A stretch of DNA of 9,877 nt from Candidatus Lambdaproteobacteria bacterium (lineage in GTDB: Bacteria > SAR324 > NAC60-12), in assembly GCA_012964265.1 (NCBI GenBank), contig DTUH01000191.1, positions 1 through 9,877 of the forward strand, in the 5' to 3' direction. Positions 1-7,075 of this stretch are shown here, in pieces. The first letter of the stretch is position 1. Each line of letters starts with the position of its first letter. The notes beneath the pieces were generated by a model, which saw nothing but the letters and a program-made list of their open reading frames with translations, searched no databases and was not told the DNA's origin. The position numbers and the translations under genes are program-made.

Positions 1-2238
1 CGTCTTTTCCATTTCTGCGGCATACAGACAATTGTTTTTTTGTTTAAAAAGCTGATTGAGACGATTCTGCTGTTCAAAATGATACGTAGATGATTTGGCG
101 GTTTCCGGAACAGCATAAGCACGCAGCTCTTCCGCGGTCATCGGCATTTTTTCTTTTTCCTGCAAGTCAGCCAAATCAATAACAGAATTTTCTGAACCAT
201 TCAAACCGGACTCCGAAATTTGCGCGTCCACAGAATTAGCCGCGTCTCCGGATTCCGCATCACCTGTAGTCTTTTGTAATTCCGGAATGTCAGTTGGAAA
301 TTTGAGGATGAAAATATCTTTTGTGAGGTTGCTTAATGCGATCAATTTCCCATCCGGACTTAGCGTAGCGGCAACAAGAGGCATACTGTCACCATGCAGG
401 ATACGCAGCATTTTCCCGCTTTTTACTTCCCATAGACGCATCGTTTTGTCTTTTGAAATTGAAATCAGCGCTTTTCCATCTTTGGAAAAAAGGACCCGAT
501 TGACTATGAATCCGTGACCCTCTAATTTGCGGTAAGGAGTCTTTGAAATTTCCGCTTCTAGTTTCCACAGGAAAATCTGATTGTCCTGTGAACCGCTTGC
601 CAGCAATTTCCCATCGGGACTGAAAGCCAGAGTTGTAACCGCTTTCTTGTGACCTCTCAGTTTTACGAGAGATTCTCCCTGAGGGTAATTCCAGAGCATT
701 ATTGAAAGATCACTTCCGGCGGTGGCAAAACGCTTGCCGTCAGCAGAAAATGAGACAGCCAAAATTTGAGAAGCATGAGCGCGGCGTGAACGCAGCATCT
801 TTCCTGATTCCAGATTCCAGAGCGCCCACTGTTTGTCTGCGCCTCCGGAAAGCAACACCGCGTCCTGCGGATGAAGGCTGAGGGCATTGATTTTTCCTTT
901 GTGAAATTTCAGGTCACGGATGCGGCTGCCGTCTATGGCATCCCAAATTATTACAGAACTGTCCGTACCCGCGGTTGCAAATTCTTGGCTTCCGCCGACA
1001 AAACGAACCGCCTGCACCCTGTGGGTGCCCATCTCGAATTTTTTTGCTGTCTCTTTGCTTTCCATGTCCCAGAGACGAACGCTTTTATCGGAAGCAGAGC
1101 TGATCAAAAATTTACTGTCTGCGGAAAAATCGAGTGATTCAACCGTGCGCTCATGCCCGCTCAATGTTTTCAAATGCAGGGATGCACCATATTCCCAGAT
1201 GTGTACACTGCCGTCTTCAAGTGCGGAAATAATCCGCTGCCCGCTGCTGTCAAATGCGACATGTGTGACTGCACTTTCGAATTTGTTGATATTGTGCAGC
1301 TGAACGCCTTTTTCAAGACTCCATGTTTCAAAACTTCCGCTTGCTGTACCAACCGCAATTTCTCCTCGTACCGGATTAATGTTCAAGTCAGCAACAGCAG
1401 CCTCAAATTCAATAACTGCACGCTGTTTTTTAACTTTCCAATCCCAGATAATCAGTTTCCCGTCTTCAGAGCCGGAAACAAATATATCTCCACGAGAATT
1501 AAATTCAACTGCAGCAACCGATTTTTTATGCGCGGGCAGAGTAGAAATCAATTTCAGTTCGGGAACACTGCGGAATTGCAAACTTCCATCTTCACCGCCT
1601 ACCGCAAGAATTTTTCCCTGCGGATGGAAAGCTAAACTTTTTACGTTTCCTTTGCGGATAAGCTTAGCGGATTTCAGCAGTTCCTGTTCCTGCATCTTCC
1701 ACAAAATAACTGTTCCATCAAGACTTCCGGAAGCCAGAATTTCTCCGCCTGTATTCAAAGCAAGCGCGGAAACAGCACTGAGGTGTCCCCGCAGAACTCC
1801 CTTTGCGGTTGTCTGCTGAGTATTCCAAATTCTAACAGTTTCATCTTTTCCTCCGGTGACCGCCAGCTTTCCTCCCGGGTGCAAAACCAGCGAAACGGCA
1901 ACTTGCTCCTGACTTGAAATGACTCGCTGCCTTTTGCCGTTATGGGCCTTGTATATCTCAAGAGAGGAACTTCCTGAAAGGATTACGGCGTGCTGATTGT
2001 CTGCAGAAAAAAAGGCCCCGCGAACAGGCTTCTTGCCCAGCTTCAGACTTTGTGAAAGCAAATATATATTTTTATGTTTTTCAGAGGCAGCCTCCTGCGC
2101 CAAACCGAGCCCAGTCCAGTAGACCACCGAAAAACACAAGAGAAAACAAAAGTATTTTTTCGGTGGTAATTTGATGAAATTTACAAATAGTCTCTTCGTG
2201 AAAACTTTATACTGCATCTCGTATTCGTAATTAATCAT
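1..2238 (-). CDS. Exported WD40-repeat protein with 14 repeats, C-terminus cut by the window edge
   Basis: An uninterrupted minus-strand frame gives 746 residues and is still open at base 1. The chosen start is ATG at 2238, just after an in-frame TGA; ATG at 2217 is an equally possible start and neither has a clear ribosome site. Residues about 27-47 form a hydrophobic segment after a basic stretch (KKYFCFLLCFSVVYWTGLGLA), with a plausible signal peptidase cut after Ala47, so export is inferred. Residues about 72-648 hold 14 successive WD40-like units of about 41 residues, with signatures such as LAFSPDGKLLASGSQD, VRIWN and terminal GH. Fourteen units fit two seven-bladed beta-propellers. Residues 648-746 are a polar, acidic, low-complexity linker and then a possible helix (FEQQNRLNQLFKQKNN). 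WD40 propellers are protein-binding scaffolds; the partner and any downstream domain are unknown. It is divergent from tatC. The repeat class is very likely; the role is unknown. Confidence 0.93.
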   Translation of the reverse strand, partial: MINYEYEMQYKVFTKRLFVNFIKLPPKKYFCFLLCFSVVYWTGLGLAQEAASEKHKNIYLLSQSLKLGKKPVRGAFFSADNQHAVILSGSSSLEIYKAHNGKRQRVISSQEQVAVSLVLHPGGKLAVTGGKDETVRIWNTQQTTAKGVLRGHLSAVSALALNTGGEILASGSLDGTVILWKMQEQELLKSAKLIRKGNVKSLAFHPQGKILAVGGEDGSLQFRSVPELKLISTLPAHKKSVAAVEFNSRGDIFVSGSEDGKLIIWDWKVKKQRAVIEFEAAVADLNINPVRGEIAVGTASGSFETWSLEKGVQLHNINKFESAVTHVAFDSSGQRIISALEDGSVHIWEYGASLHLKTLSGHERTVESLDFSADSKFLISSASDKSVRLWDMESKETAKKFEMGTHRVQAVRFVGGSQEFATAGTDSSVIIWDAIDGSRIRDLKFHKGKINALSLHPQDAVLLSGGADKQWALWNLESGKMLRSRRAHASQILAVSFSADGKRFATAGSDLSIMLWNYPQGESLVKLRGHKKAVTTLAFSPDGKLLASGSQDNQIFLWKLEAEISKTPYRKLEGHGFIVNRVLFSKDGKALISISKDKTMRLWEVKSGKMLRILHGDSMPLVAATLSPDGKLIALSNLTKDIFILKFPTDIPELQKTTGDAESGDAANSVDAQISESGLNGSENSVIDLADLQEKEKMPMTAEELRAYAVPETAKSSTYHFEQQNRLNQLFKQKNNCLYAAEMEKT

Positions 2239-2413
2239 TTGTTTGTCGTGCAAATAAAATCAGTTTATGGTACAAAATATATTTGGCGTTTAGTCCTTCG
2301 ACGGACAACTTCAGAGAGAATCAAAAAAATATGGTTGACGGTTTACGGCTAAAAGTCTGTGCGTGTTCAACAAATTAAATCAATAATCACGTCATTCTTT
2401 GTGTCGTATAAAA

Positions 2414-3235
2414 ATGAGCAAACAAACACTTGAGCAAAAAGAAAAGCGTAACCAGGAAGAACATACAGACGATGTCCCAATGTCTTTGACTTCTCATTTA
2501 GGGGAGTTACGCAAGCGTCTGGTCCGTACACTGATCGTCATAATAGTTGTCTTCGTCGGAGCCACTGTCGTAGAGATGGAACTGAATCAACCGATTCTTT
2601 CGGCTTTCCGCGCTCCCCTGGACGCACGCGGCATACCCCTGGTTTTTCTTGAACTGACGGAGCCGTTTTTCACTTATTTGCGGATTGGACTCTATGCCTC
2701 GCTTTTTTTATCCTTCCCTTATTTACTCGGACAAATCTGGTTGTTTGTTCGACCGGCGCTTTTTTCGAAAGAACGTAAAGCAGTCTGGCCTTTCATTTTG
2801 CTTTCATATCCACTTTTTGTCGGCGGAGGACTTTTCGGCTATTTCATCGTGATACCCTTAGGTTATGATTTCTTTTTGAGTTTTGAAAATGAATTTACCC
2901 TGCCCTCACTGAGCATGGCCCGGTATCTTTCACTGACTATCCATCTTTTATTTGCATTTGGGCTGATCTTTGAACTGCCCACAGTATCTTTCATTCTGAC
3001 TAGATTTGGTATTGTCAATGCAGACTGGCTGCGTAAAAATCGAAAATATTCGCTGGTCGTAATTTTTATCACTGCCGCAGTGTTGACACCACCGGATGTT
3101 TTTACACAAACCCTGATGGCTGGCCCACTCATCATTCTATACGAAATCAGTATTCTTGTCTCACAAATGGCCGGACGTAAAGAAGAAGTTCCAGTGCCGG
3201 AAGTGGCAACTGCTCAGGATCCAAAACCAAAATAA
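2414..3235 (+). CDS. tatC: Sec-independent (twin-arginine) protein translocase subunit TatC
   Basis: TatC is the polytopic membrane receptor of the Tat pathway; it recognises twin-arginine signal peptides and assembles with TatA/TatB to export folded proteins. The 273-aa product has the family N-terminal motif SHLGELRKRL (27-36), RPALFSKERK (113-122), FGYFIVIPLGYDFFLSFE (141-158), FGLIFELP (182-189), and LTPPDVFTQTL (224-234) near the last helix. Glu31, Glu120 and Glu187 align with E. coli Glu15, Glu103 and Glu170. Six membrane segments are apparent at about 38-55, 90-112, 128-150, 172-195, 212-226 and 232-250. The charged tail (EEVPVPEVATAQDPKPK) is cytoplasmic by family topology. I chose ATG 2414; an in-frame TTG at 2399 would add five residues, and ATG 2480 would also keep the HLGELRKRL motif. 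No start has a good ribosome site. No tatA or tatB is visible nearby, so the partners must be elsewhere. Confidence 0.96.
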   Translation: MSKQTLEQKEKRNQEEHTDDVPMSLTSHLGELRKRLVRTLIVIIVVFVGATVVEMELNQPILSAFRAPLDARGIPLVFLELTEPFFTYLRIGLYASLFLSFPYLLGQIWLFVRPALFSKERKAVWPFILLSYPLFVGGGLFGYFIVIPLGYDFFLSFENEFTLPSLSMARYLSLTIHLLFAFGLIFELPTVSFILTRFGIVNADWLRKNRKYSLVVIFITAAVLTPPDVFTQTLMAGPLIILYEISILVSQMAGRKEEVPVPEVATAQDPKPK

Positions 3236-3335
3236 TTAACCTATCTTACTTTAAAGAGCAAGCTGAGGGCCATCAAACACCGACGGGGAGAAAGCCGCAA
3301 GTGACAAGCGGAAAGAATTCAGTATCTTTGCTGCT

Positions 3336-3944
3336 TCATTTTGAGAGCAAACCCGCGAGTTCGTTCAGTGAGTTAACCTGAATATCCGCCAGTTCGGGCC
3401 AGACAAAAGCTCCGCTTGGATCAACATGAACCGTTGCGATTTCAGCGGCTCGTCCCACTTGCAGATCATAAAGATAATCTCCCACCATTAACGCGTCGTT
3501 TGCAGTAATTTCCCACTGCTCCAGCATTTTTTGTATGCCTTTCGGGGACGGTTTTGGTTCCGCGCACCAGCGTCCAATAACGAACTCTTCGTTGAAAAAT
3601 TTTGCTAAACCGAGAGCTTCGAGCGTAAACCAGGCATTTTCTCTGGTATTTAAAGTAAGGATGCCCACGCTGTAATCCAGACGCTGCAGGGTTTCCAGCA
3701 AGGTTTTTACGCCCTGTGCAGGACTGGCGTTTCGCGCAAGTTTTTCTTCGATCTCGTGCAGCTTATTCTGCAGAGGCAGTGACTCGTTTTCCGGAAGGGA
3801 CTCAATAGTTTTGATTATGGGCAGTCCTGCTGGAATTCCCAGCTCTTTTCGGATAGCATTGAAATCATGCACTGCTACAGTAAGCGTACCATCAAGATCA
3901 AAAATCCAGTACTTGCGCTTCAAAAAGGCGGAATTAACAGACAT
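3336..3944 (-). CDS. HAD-superfamily (subfamily IA) phosphatase
   Basis: This is a cytosolic haloacid dehalogenase-type hydrolase of 202 aa, probably a phosphomonoesterase resembling phosphoglycolate phosphatase. All four HAD motifs are present. Motif I is FDLDGTLT, whose first Asp is the expected nucleophile. Motif II is the Thr in GILTLNTRE. Motif III is the Lys in EPKPSPKG. Motif IV is MVGDYLYDLQVG. A helical cap (HDFNAIRKELGIPAG onward) lies between motifs I and II, as in subfamily IA. The substrate cannot be read from the sequence. I chose ATG 3944; a TTG at 4001 would add 19 residues and overlap the divergent fetA start. That TTG is preceded by GGAGG, but only 2 bases away. The gap to fetA is only 37 bp, so the two promoters must overlap each other or lie inside the neighbouring coding sequences. 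The gene is convergent with tatC. Confidence 0.9.
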   Translation of the reverse strand: MSVNSAFLKRKYWIFDLDGTLTVAVHDFNAIRKELGIPAGLPIIKTIESLPENESLPLQNKLHEIEEKLARNASPAQGVKTLLETLQRLDYSVGILTLNTRENAWFTLEALGLAKFFNEEFVIGRWCAEPKPSPKGIQKMLEQWEITANDALMVGDYLYDLQVGRAAEIATVHVDPSGAFVWPELADIQVNSLNELAGLLSK

Positions 3945-3981
3945 AAAAACTGATCCAGTAAAGAAATAGGCAAAGGCTAAA

Positions 3982-4770
3982 GTGTTGCATTCTACGGACA
4001 AATCCTCCGGGAGAACAAGTCAAAAATCCGCTCCGCTGCTGTCTGCTGAAAACTTGAGCCGTCAAGTTTCAGCAAACTGGATTTGGAGCAATATCTCCTT
4101 TGATTTAGTTCCGGGAGATCGACTTGCTTTGACCGGCGCTTCCGGAAGCGGAAAAAGTCTCTTGTTGCGGACATTGGCCGGTTTGGATGTTATTGCTACC
4201 GGACCTTCCGGAGAATATGGATCCATCAGTTTTGAAGGCAAATCACTGCACGAATGGGAAATGCCTCAATACCGCAGCAAAGTCTGCTACATTCAGCAGC
4301 AACCAGCTTTTTTTGACGAAACGGTTGAAGCCAATTTCAAACGTGTTTTCCGTTTAAAAACACATCAAAACAGCCGGTATGATCGGGGGAAAATTTTGAA
4401 ATGGCTGAACCGATTATCGTTGCCGGCAACCGCTTCAGACTTTTCAGGAGGAGTTAATGCTGCCGGATTTTTGGAACGGCCTGCAAAGGAACTTTCCGGA
4501 GGAGAAACACAAATCGCCGCACTACTCCGGGTACTGCAGTTGGAACCGCAAATTCTTTTGCTTGACGAACCTACCTCATCCCTGGATGTGGAGATGACTA
4601 AACTATTCGAAAAACTGCTCGAAAAATGGCAGACCGAAATTCCCGAAAATCAAAACAACTCTTCAAATTCAACTGTTCAACGGGCCTGGATTTGGGTCAG
4701 TCATAATCCGGATCAATTGCGGAGAATGTGCCGTAAAACGTTTTGCCTGGACTCAGACAATGGAAACTAA
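3982..4770 (+). CDS. fetA: ABC transporter ATP-binding protein, FetA (YbbL) type
   Basis: This 262-aa protein is the cytoplasmic ATPase of a FetAB-type exporter. All ABC elements are intact: Walker A GASGSGKS (52-59), Q-loop in YIQQQPAFF (about Q106/Q107), signature LSGGETQ (171-177), Walker B ILLLDEP (191-197), D-loop SLD (200-202) and H-loop His241 in WVSHNPDQ. A polar stretch (EIPENQNNSSNSTVQR, about 219-234) sits just before the H-loop strand. There is no ATG before the Walker A, so the start is GTG 3982, with a weak AAAGG five bases upstream; TTG 3985 is the alternative. The 3' end overlaps fetB by 11 bp in another reading frame, which implies translational coupling. In E. coli FetAB is linked to iron export and oxidative stress resistance; that role here is inferred from the neighbouring fetB, because the ATPase alone is not specific. 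Confidence 0.92.
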   Translation: MLHSTDKSSGRTSQKSAPLLSAENLSRQVSANWIWSNISFDLVPGDRLALTGASGSGKSLLLRTLAGLDVIATGPSGEYGSISFEGKSLHEWEMPQYRSKVCYIQQQPAFFDETVEANFKRVFRLKTHQNSRYDRGKILKWLNRLSLPATASDFSGGVNAAGFLERPAKELSGGETQIAALLRVLQLEPQILLLDEPTSSLDVEMTKLFEKLLEKWQTEIPENQNNSSNSTVQRAWIWVSHNPDQLRRMCRKTFCLDSDNGN

Positions 4771-5560
4771 TTATATTTTTCTCAGCAGCGGACAGTTGAT
4801 TATGGCGTCCGTCCTGATCACAGTCAACATTGGCTTGTCACTCATTTTGAAACTTGGGCTGGTAAAGCAATGGAGTATTGCTTCCCTGAGAATGGTGGGG
4901 CAATTGCTGATGGTCGGGTTTTTATTGGACTGGGTTTTTGCGCTCAATAATCCGTTTTGGATTCTTGGAGTAGCAGTCTTCATGGCAACAGTCGCCTCCA
5001 TCACCGCGGTTGGACGTACAGGAAAACGCTTTGCTGCGATTTACCTGAACAGTTTCATTTCTATCCTTGGTGCAGCCTTTTTTGTCATGTTTTTCGCGCT
5101 ATCAGGAATTTTACAAATTGATCCATGGTATTCGCCTCAGTATCTTTTTCCGTTGCTCGGCATGGTTTTGGGCAACACGCTAAACGGAATTTCACTGGCA
5201 CTGGAGCGGTTTATGGAAAGCTTATCTGTGCGGCGTAAAGAAGTTGAAATGCTGCTCAGCCTGGGAGCAACATCCTGGGAAGCCGCGCATGAATTAATTC
5301 GTGATGCACTACGCACAAGCATGATTCCAACGCTCAATTCGATGATGGTAATGGGAATTGTTAGTTTGCCCGGAATGATGACCGGTCAAATATTGGCTGG
5401 AGTCAGTCCCGGTGAAGCGGTGCGTTATCAAATAATGATGATTTTTGTGATTGCGTCCACTGCGGCTTTAGGCGCAACTATGGTCGTTGTTTTGGCTTTC
5501 AGGGCATTGTTCAATTCGCGTCATCAACTTCTGCTTGAACGCCTGCGGTCTGTCACTTGA
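4760..5560 (+). CDS. fetB: ABC transporter permease, FetB/UPF0014 family
   Basis: This 266-aa integral membrane protein is the permease partner of the upstream ATPase. Its length is close to that of E. coli FetB (YbbM, about 259 aa). Hydrophobic segments lie at about 10-30, 40-60, 63-82, 92-115, 127-147, 190-213 and 222-250, giving roughly seven helices. Family-characteristic stretches include SLRMVGQLLMVGFLL (42-56), GNTLNGISLALERF (138-151), the cytoplasmic coupling region RRKEVEMLLSLGATSWEAA (158-176), and MIPTLNSMMVMGIVSLPGMM (188-207) followed by TGQILAGVSPGEAVRYQI. UPF0014 also includes the plant ALS3/STAR2 permeases. The ATG lies inside the end of fetA (11-bp overlap), so the two form one transcription unit with a fixed ratio. 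Substrate assignment (iron or another metal) is by family only. A repeat-rich gap follows, probably the end of the transcript. Confidence 0.93.
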   Translation: METNYIFLSSGQLIMASVLITVNIGLSLILKLGLVKQWSIASLRMVGQLLMVGFLLDWVFALNNPFWILGVAVFMATVASITAVGRTGKRFAAIYLNSFISILGAAFFVMFFALSGILQIDPWYSPQYLFPLLGMVLGNTLNGISLALERFMESLSVRRKEVEMLLSLGATSWEAAHELIRDALRTSMIPTLNSMMVMGIVSLPGMMTGQILAGVSPGEAVRYQIMMIFVIASTAALGATMVVVLAFRALFNSRHQLLLERLRSVT

Positions 5561-5574
5561 GCAATTTCTCTAAA

Positions 5575-5611
5575 AGTGAATCACTACAAACCCAAATAAA
5601 GTTGTCATTCC
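5575..5611 (+). repeat. Direct repeat, copy 1 (37 bp)
   Basis: Bases 5575-5611 match 5675-5711 at 32 of 37 positions, offset by exactly 100 bp. The shared core is CCAAATAAAGTTGTCATT. The match covers the TTGTCATT end of the following palindromic element plus about 28 bp of sequence in front of it. The same flank does not precede the other two elements at 7591 and 7766, so the flank is not simply part of the element family. Confidence 0.8.
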
Positions 5612-5655
5612 CGCGGAGCTTGTCACCGACCTGATCGGGGAGCGGGAATACAGAA
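5602..5655. repeat. Short palindromic element with TTGTCATTCCCGC end
   Basis: An 8-bp stem (ATTCCCGC at 5607-5614, GCGGGAAT at 5642-5649) encloses a smaller hairpin (CCGA at 5626-5629, TCGG at 5635-5638). It begins TTGTCATTCCCGCGG, the form seen in dispersed REP/MITE-like repeats of many proteobacteria. The right side lacks a terminal ATGACAA, so it looks like a half or eroded copy. It lies just 3' of fetB and may serve as an mRNA end structure. Confidence 0.65.
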
Positions 5656-5674
5656 ACGTGTTTGTATCTGGAAT

Positions 5675-5711
5675 AGTGAAGCACAGCAAATCCAAATAAA
5701 GTTGTCATTTC
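5675..5711 (+). repeat. Direct repeat, copy 2 (37 bp)
   Basis: This is the second copy of the repeat at 5575-5611, with five substitutions. It runs into the left arm of the inverted-repeat element at 5703-5784. The sequences beyond the two copies (from 5612 and 5712) are unrelated, so this is a duplicated flank plus element end rather than a whole 100-bp tandem duplication. Confidence 0.8.
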
Positions 5712-5784
5712 GATCATAGTGAAAAATCTTAATGATATTAGTGTAGTATCTTATTGAAGATTTCTCCCTATGCTCGAAATGACG
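5703..5784. repeat. MITE-like inverted-repeat element, TGTCATTTCGA ends
   Basis: The left arm GTCATTTCGATCATAGTGAA continuing to AAATCTT (5704-5730) is matched by the reverse complement of the right arm (AAGATTTCTCCCTATGCTCG continuing to AAATGAC, about 5757-5783) with about three mismatches in 27. The 26-base centre is AT-rich. It sits between two convergent genes (fetB and the lipid kinase), where its hairpin could act as a bidirectional transcript end. No transposase is present, so any movement would depend on an enzyme supplied elsewhere. Confidence 0.75.
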
Positions 5785-5823
5785 AGGTTTTTGGACTTTT
5801 TACCAATTCATAAAACAGACCCC

Positions 5824-6747
5824 TCAGATTTGCATTTTCAAAATCTTCGGCAGGATTTCAAAAGTTGCTTCCAGGTATCCGGGAGACTCGCCGTCGATAT
5901 CCAGAATAACCTGTTCTGAACTCTGAGCCGTGAATTTACGTACCTTTTGATAAAAGATTTCCGGAAGCTTTAAATGTGTTCCTTTGTATATTTTCGGTAA
6001 ATGCCGGAGAAATTTTGCCAGAGAAATCTCTTTCAGCATTAACAAATCGAGCAGCCCGTCGTCCAGTTCTGCTTCCGGAGCCGCATGCATCCCTCCGCCA
6101 AAAAATCGTCCGTTCGCCAATAAGCCGAGTCGTGTACGGATTTCCTCCTGCGGCCCATCGTCTATGCTATAGCGGATGGTCTGGTTCGGGTGAGTGAAAA
6201 CGGTTTTGATCGTTGCCCACAAAAACAGCATGGTTCCGCCCAAATATTTTCCCAGCTTTGAGTTATCAATGTAATGGTCAACCGCACCGCTGAGTCCGAA
6301 ACTCGCGATGTTATCAAAATAACGTATTTTCCGTGTTTTATCCGGAGCGGTGTAGCTGACTTTTCCTACATCAATTTGCCGTATTTGAGCATCTTTCAGC
6401 TTTTCTACAGCAGCCTGCCATTTTCCTGACATCCCCAGGGAACGCTGAAAATCACACCCGGTTCCGCTCATCACAAAACTCAAACTTGCCTGCGGATTAA
6501 GCTGAACATCATTTTCAATAAATCCGTTCAGCACTTCGTTGAGATGACCATCTCCGCCAATGGCCACAATTCTGGTTGCACCGGCGTCAAGTGCTTGACG
6601 TGTCAAAAGAATGGCATCTCCCTGACAAGACGTCTCCTCAGTTTGAAAAGAACCGATGCTCTGTTTTAAAGCCGACTCAATGTTTGGCCAAATCTTTGCG
6701 GTTCGGCCGTTTCCTGCACATGGATTTACAATTACGGTAGTTTTCAC
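5824..6747 (-). CDS. Diacylglycerol-kinase-like lipid kinase (YegS/Rv2252/BmrU family)
   Basis: This 307-aa protein has the two-domain architecture of bacterial lipid kinases, which transfer the ATP gamma-phosphate to diacylglycerol or a related lipid at the inner membrane. Visible motifs are IVNPCAGNGR (6-15), the nucleotide-binding glycine motif GGDGHLNEVLNG (64-75), SGTGCDFQRSLG (94-105), FFGGGMHAAPEAELDDGLLD in the C-terminal domain, and a terminal DIDGE strand. The usual glycine motif is GGDGT; here the Thr is His68. Otherwise the protein is full length and intact. The start is GTG 6747, with a perfect AGGAGG whose spacing is only 3 bases; no other in-frame start fits the N-terminal beta-strand. 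It is divergent from a small lipoprotein gene, and its 3' end faces the repeats after fetB. The exact lipid substrate is unknown. Confidence 0.92.
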   Translation of the reverse strand: MKTTVIVNPCAGNGRTAKIWPNIESALKQSIGSFQTEETSCQGDAILLTRQALDAGATRIVAIGGDGHLNEVLNGFIENDVQLNPQASLSFVMSGTGCDFQRSLGMSGKWQAAVEKLKDAQIRQIDVGKVSYTAPDKTRKIRYFDNIASFGLSGAVDHYIDNSKLGKYLGGTMLFLWATIKTVFTHPNQTIRYSIDDGPQEEIRTRLGLLANGRFFGGGMHAAPEAELDDGLLDLLMLKEISLAKFLRHLPKIYKGTHLKLPEIFYQKVRKFTAQSSEQVILDIDGESPGYLEATFEILPKILKMQI

Positions 6748-6750
6748 AAA

Positions 6751-6756
6751 CCTCCT
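6751..6756 (-). promoter_or_regulatory. Strong ribosome binding site of the lipid kinase
   Basis: On the minus strand AGGAGG is followed by TTT and then the GTG start at 6747. The match is perfect but the spacer of 3 bases is shorter than usual, which could moderate initiation. It is the main evidence for choosing the GTG. Confidence 0.7.
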
Positions 6757-6778
6757 GAAAGAATTGTGACAAAAAACT

Positions 6779-6787
6779 TGCTACACT
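6779..6787 (+). promoter_or_regulatory. Candidate extended -10 promoter element for the small lipoprotein gene
   Basis: TGCTACACT matches the extended -10 form TGn-TATAAT, with four of six bases in the hexamer. It would give a leader of about 60 bases before ATG 6853. No good -35 box lies at the right distance upstream. A second possibility is TTGCTA (6778-6783) with TAGAGT (6801-6806) at a 17-base spacing. Read by eye only. Confidence 0.3.
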
Positions 6788-6852
6788 ACACAGAGTTTTT
6801 TAGAGTGGTTGCAGCAACAATATTTAGCATATTAACAAAAAGGAAAAACTGA

Positions 6853-7056
6853 ATGAAGATCAATCTGACAATGAGCCTGCTTTTCGGAGCAACGCTGATA
6901 ATGCTTTCTGCTTGTGAATGGAACAAAACGGAGCTCGCCCAACGGCAAAATTATGCTGCCGGACCGGATGTGCCTTCCGCAAAAAGCGGAGCTCTGCAGC
7001 GCAATCAGGATTATTACAATTATTCCGAAGATGACATGCTGAAAAAAATGCGCTAA
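6853..7056 (+). CDS. Small putative lipoprotein (67 aa)
   Basis: The N-terminus has a Lys, a hydrophobic core (LTMSLLFGATLIML) and the lipobox LSAC with Cys21, so lipidation and anchoring in the envelope are expected. The mature part is only 47 residues, polar and rich in Asn, Gln and Tyr (RNQDYYNYSEDDMLKKMR at the end), with no domain I recognise. The ATG has a good ribosome site, AGGA, eight bases upstream. The gene is divergent from the lipid kinase and its stop lies two bases from the stop of the convergent DUF1499 lipoprotein gene. Small lipoproteins often act as envelope accessory factors, but nothing in the sequence gives a specific role. It is a real gene on start signal, lipobox and position. 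Confidence 0.75.
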   Translation: MKINLTMSLLFGATLIMLSACEWNKTELAQRQNYAAGPDVPSAKSGALQRNQDYYNYSEDDMLKKMR

Positions 7057-7075
7057 GCTTAACTCGGTTTTTTCA
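7040..7075. terminator. Possible bidirectional terminator between convergent lipoprotein genes
   Basis: TGAAAAAA (7040-7047) pairs with TTTTTTCA (7068-7075), around an inner TAAGCTTA palindrome (7054-7061). It overlaps the last codons of both convergent genes. The outer stem is almost all A/T with little G/C, so it is only a weak candidate. Confidence 0.3.

Noticed and set aside
871..1819. Plus-strand open frames of 88 to 160 codons opposite the WD40 gene
   Set aside because: The minus-strand frame shows 14 clear repeats without a stop over the whole region. The plus frames are Cys/Phe/Ser-rich shadows without domains.
2239..2413. Possible promoter with TTGACG at 2335-2340 in the divergent WD40/tatC gap, and a small GTCC/GGAC hairpin at about 2293-2306
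   Set aside because: No acceptable -10 hexamer lies 16-18 bases downstream of TTGACG, and the hairpin is too short to call. The gap must hold promoters for both genes but I cannot place them.
3236..3335. Structured-looking gap between tatC and the HAD gene, including CCGC-9-GCGG at about 3295-3311
   Set aside because: I compared it by eye with common riboswitch, terminator and small RNA signals and found no match. The stem is only 4 bp and no T-run follows on either strand.
3982..5560. A general lipoprotein-export (LolCDE-like) or phosphonate-type ABC system
   Set aside because: The permease carries UPF0014/FetB signatures and an approximate seven-helix pattern without a large periplasmic domain. 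No substrate-binding protein is adjacent.
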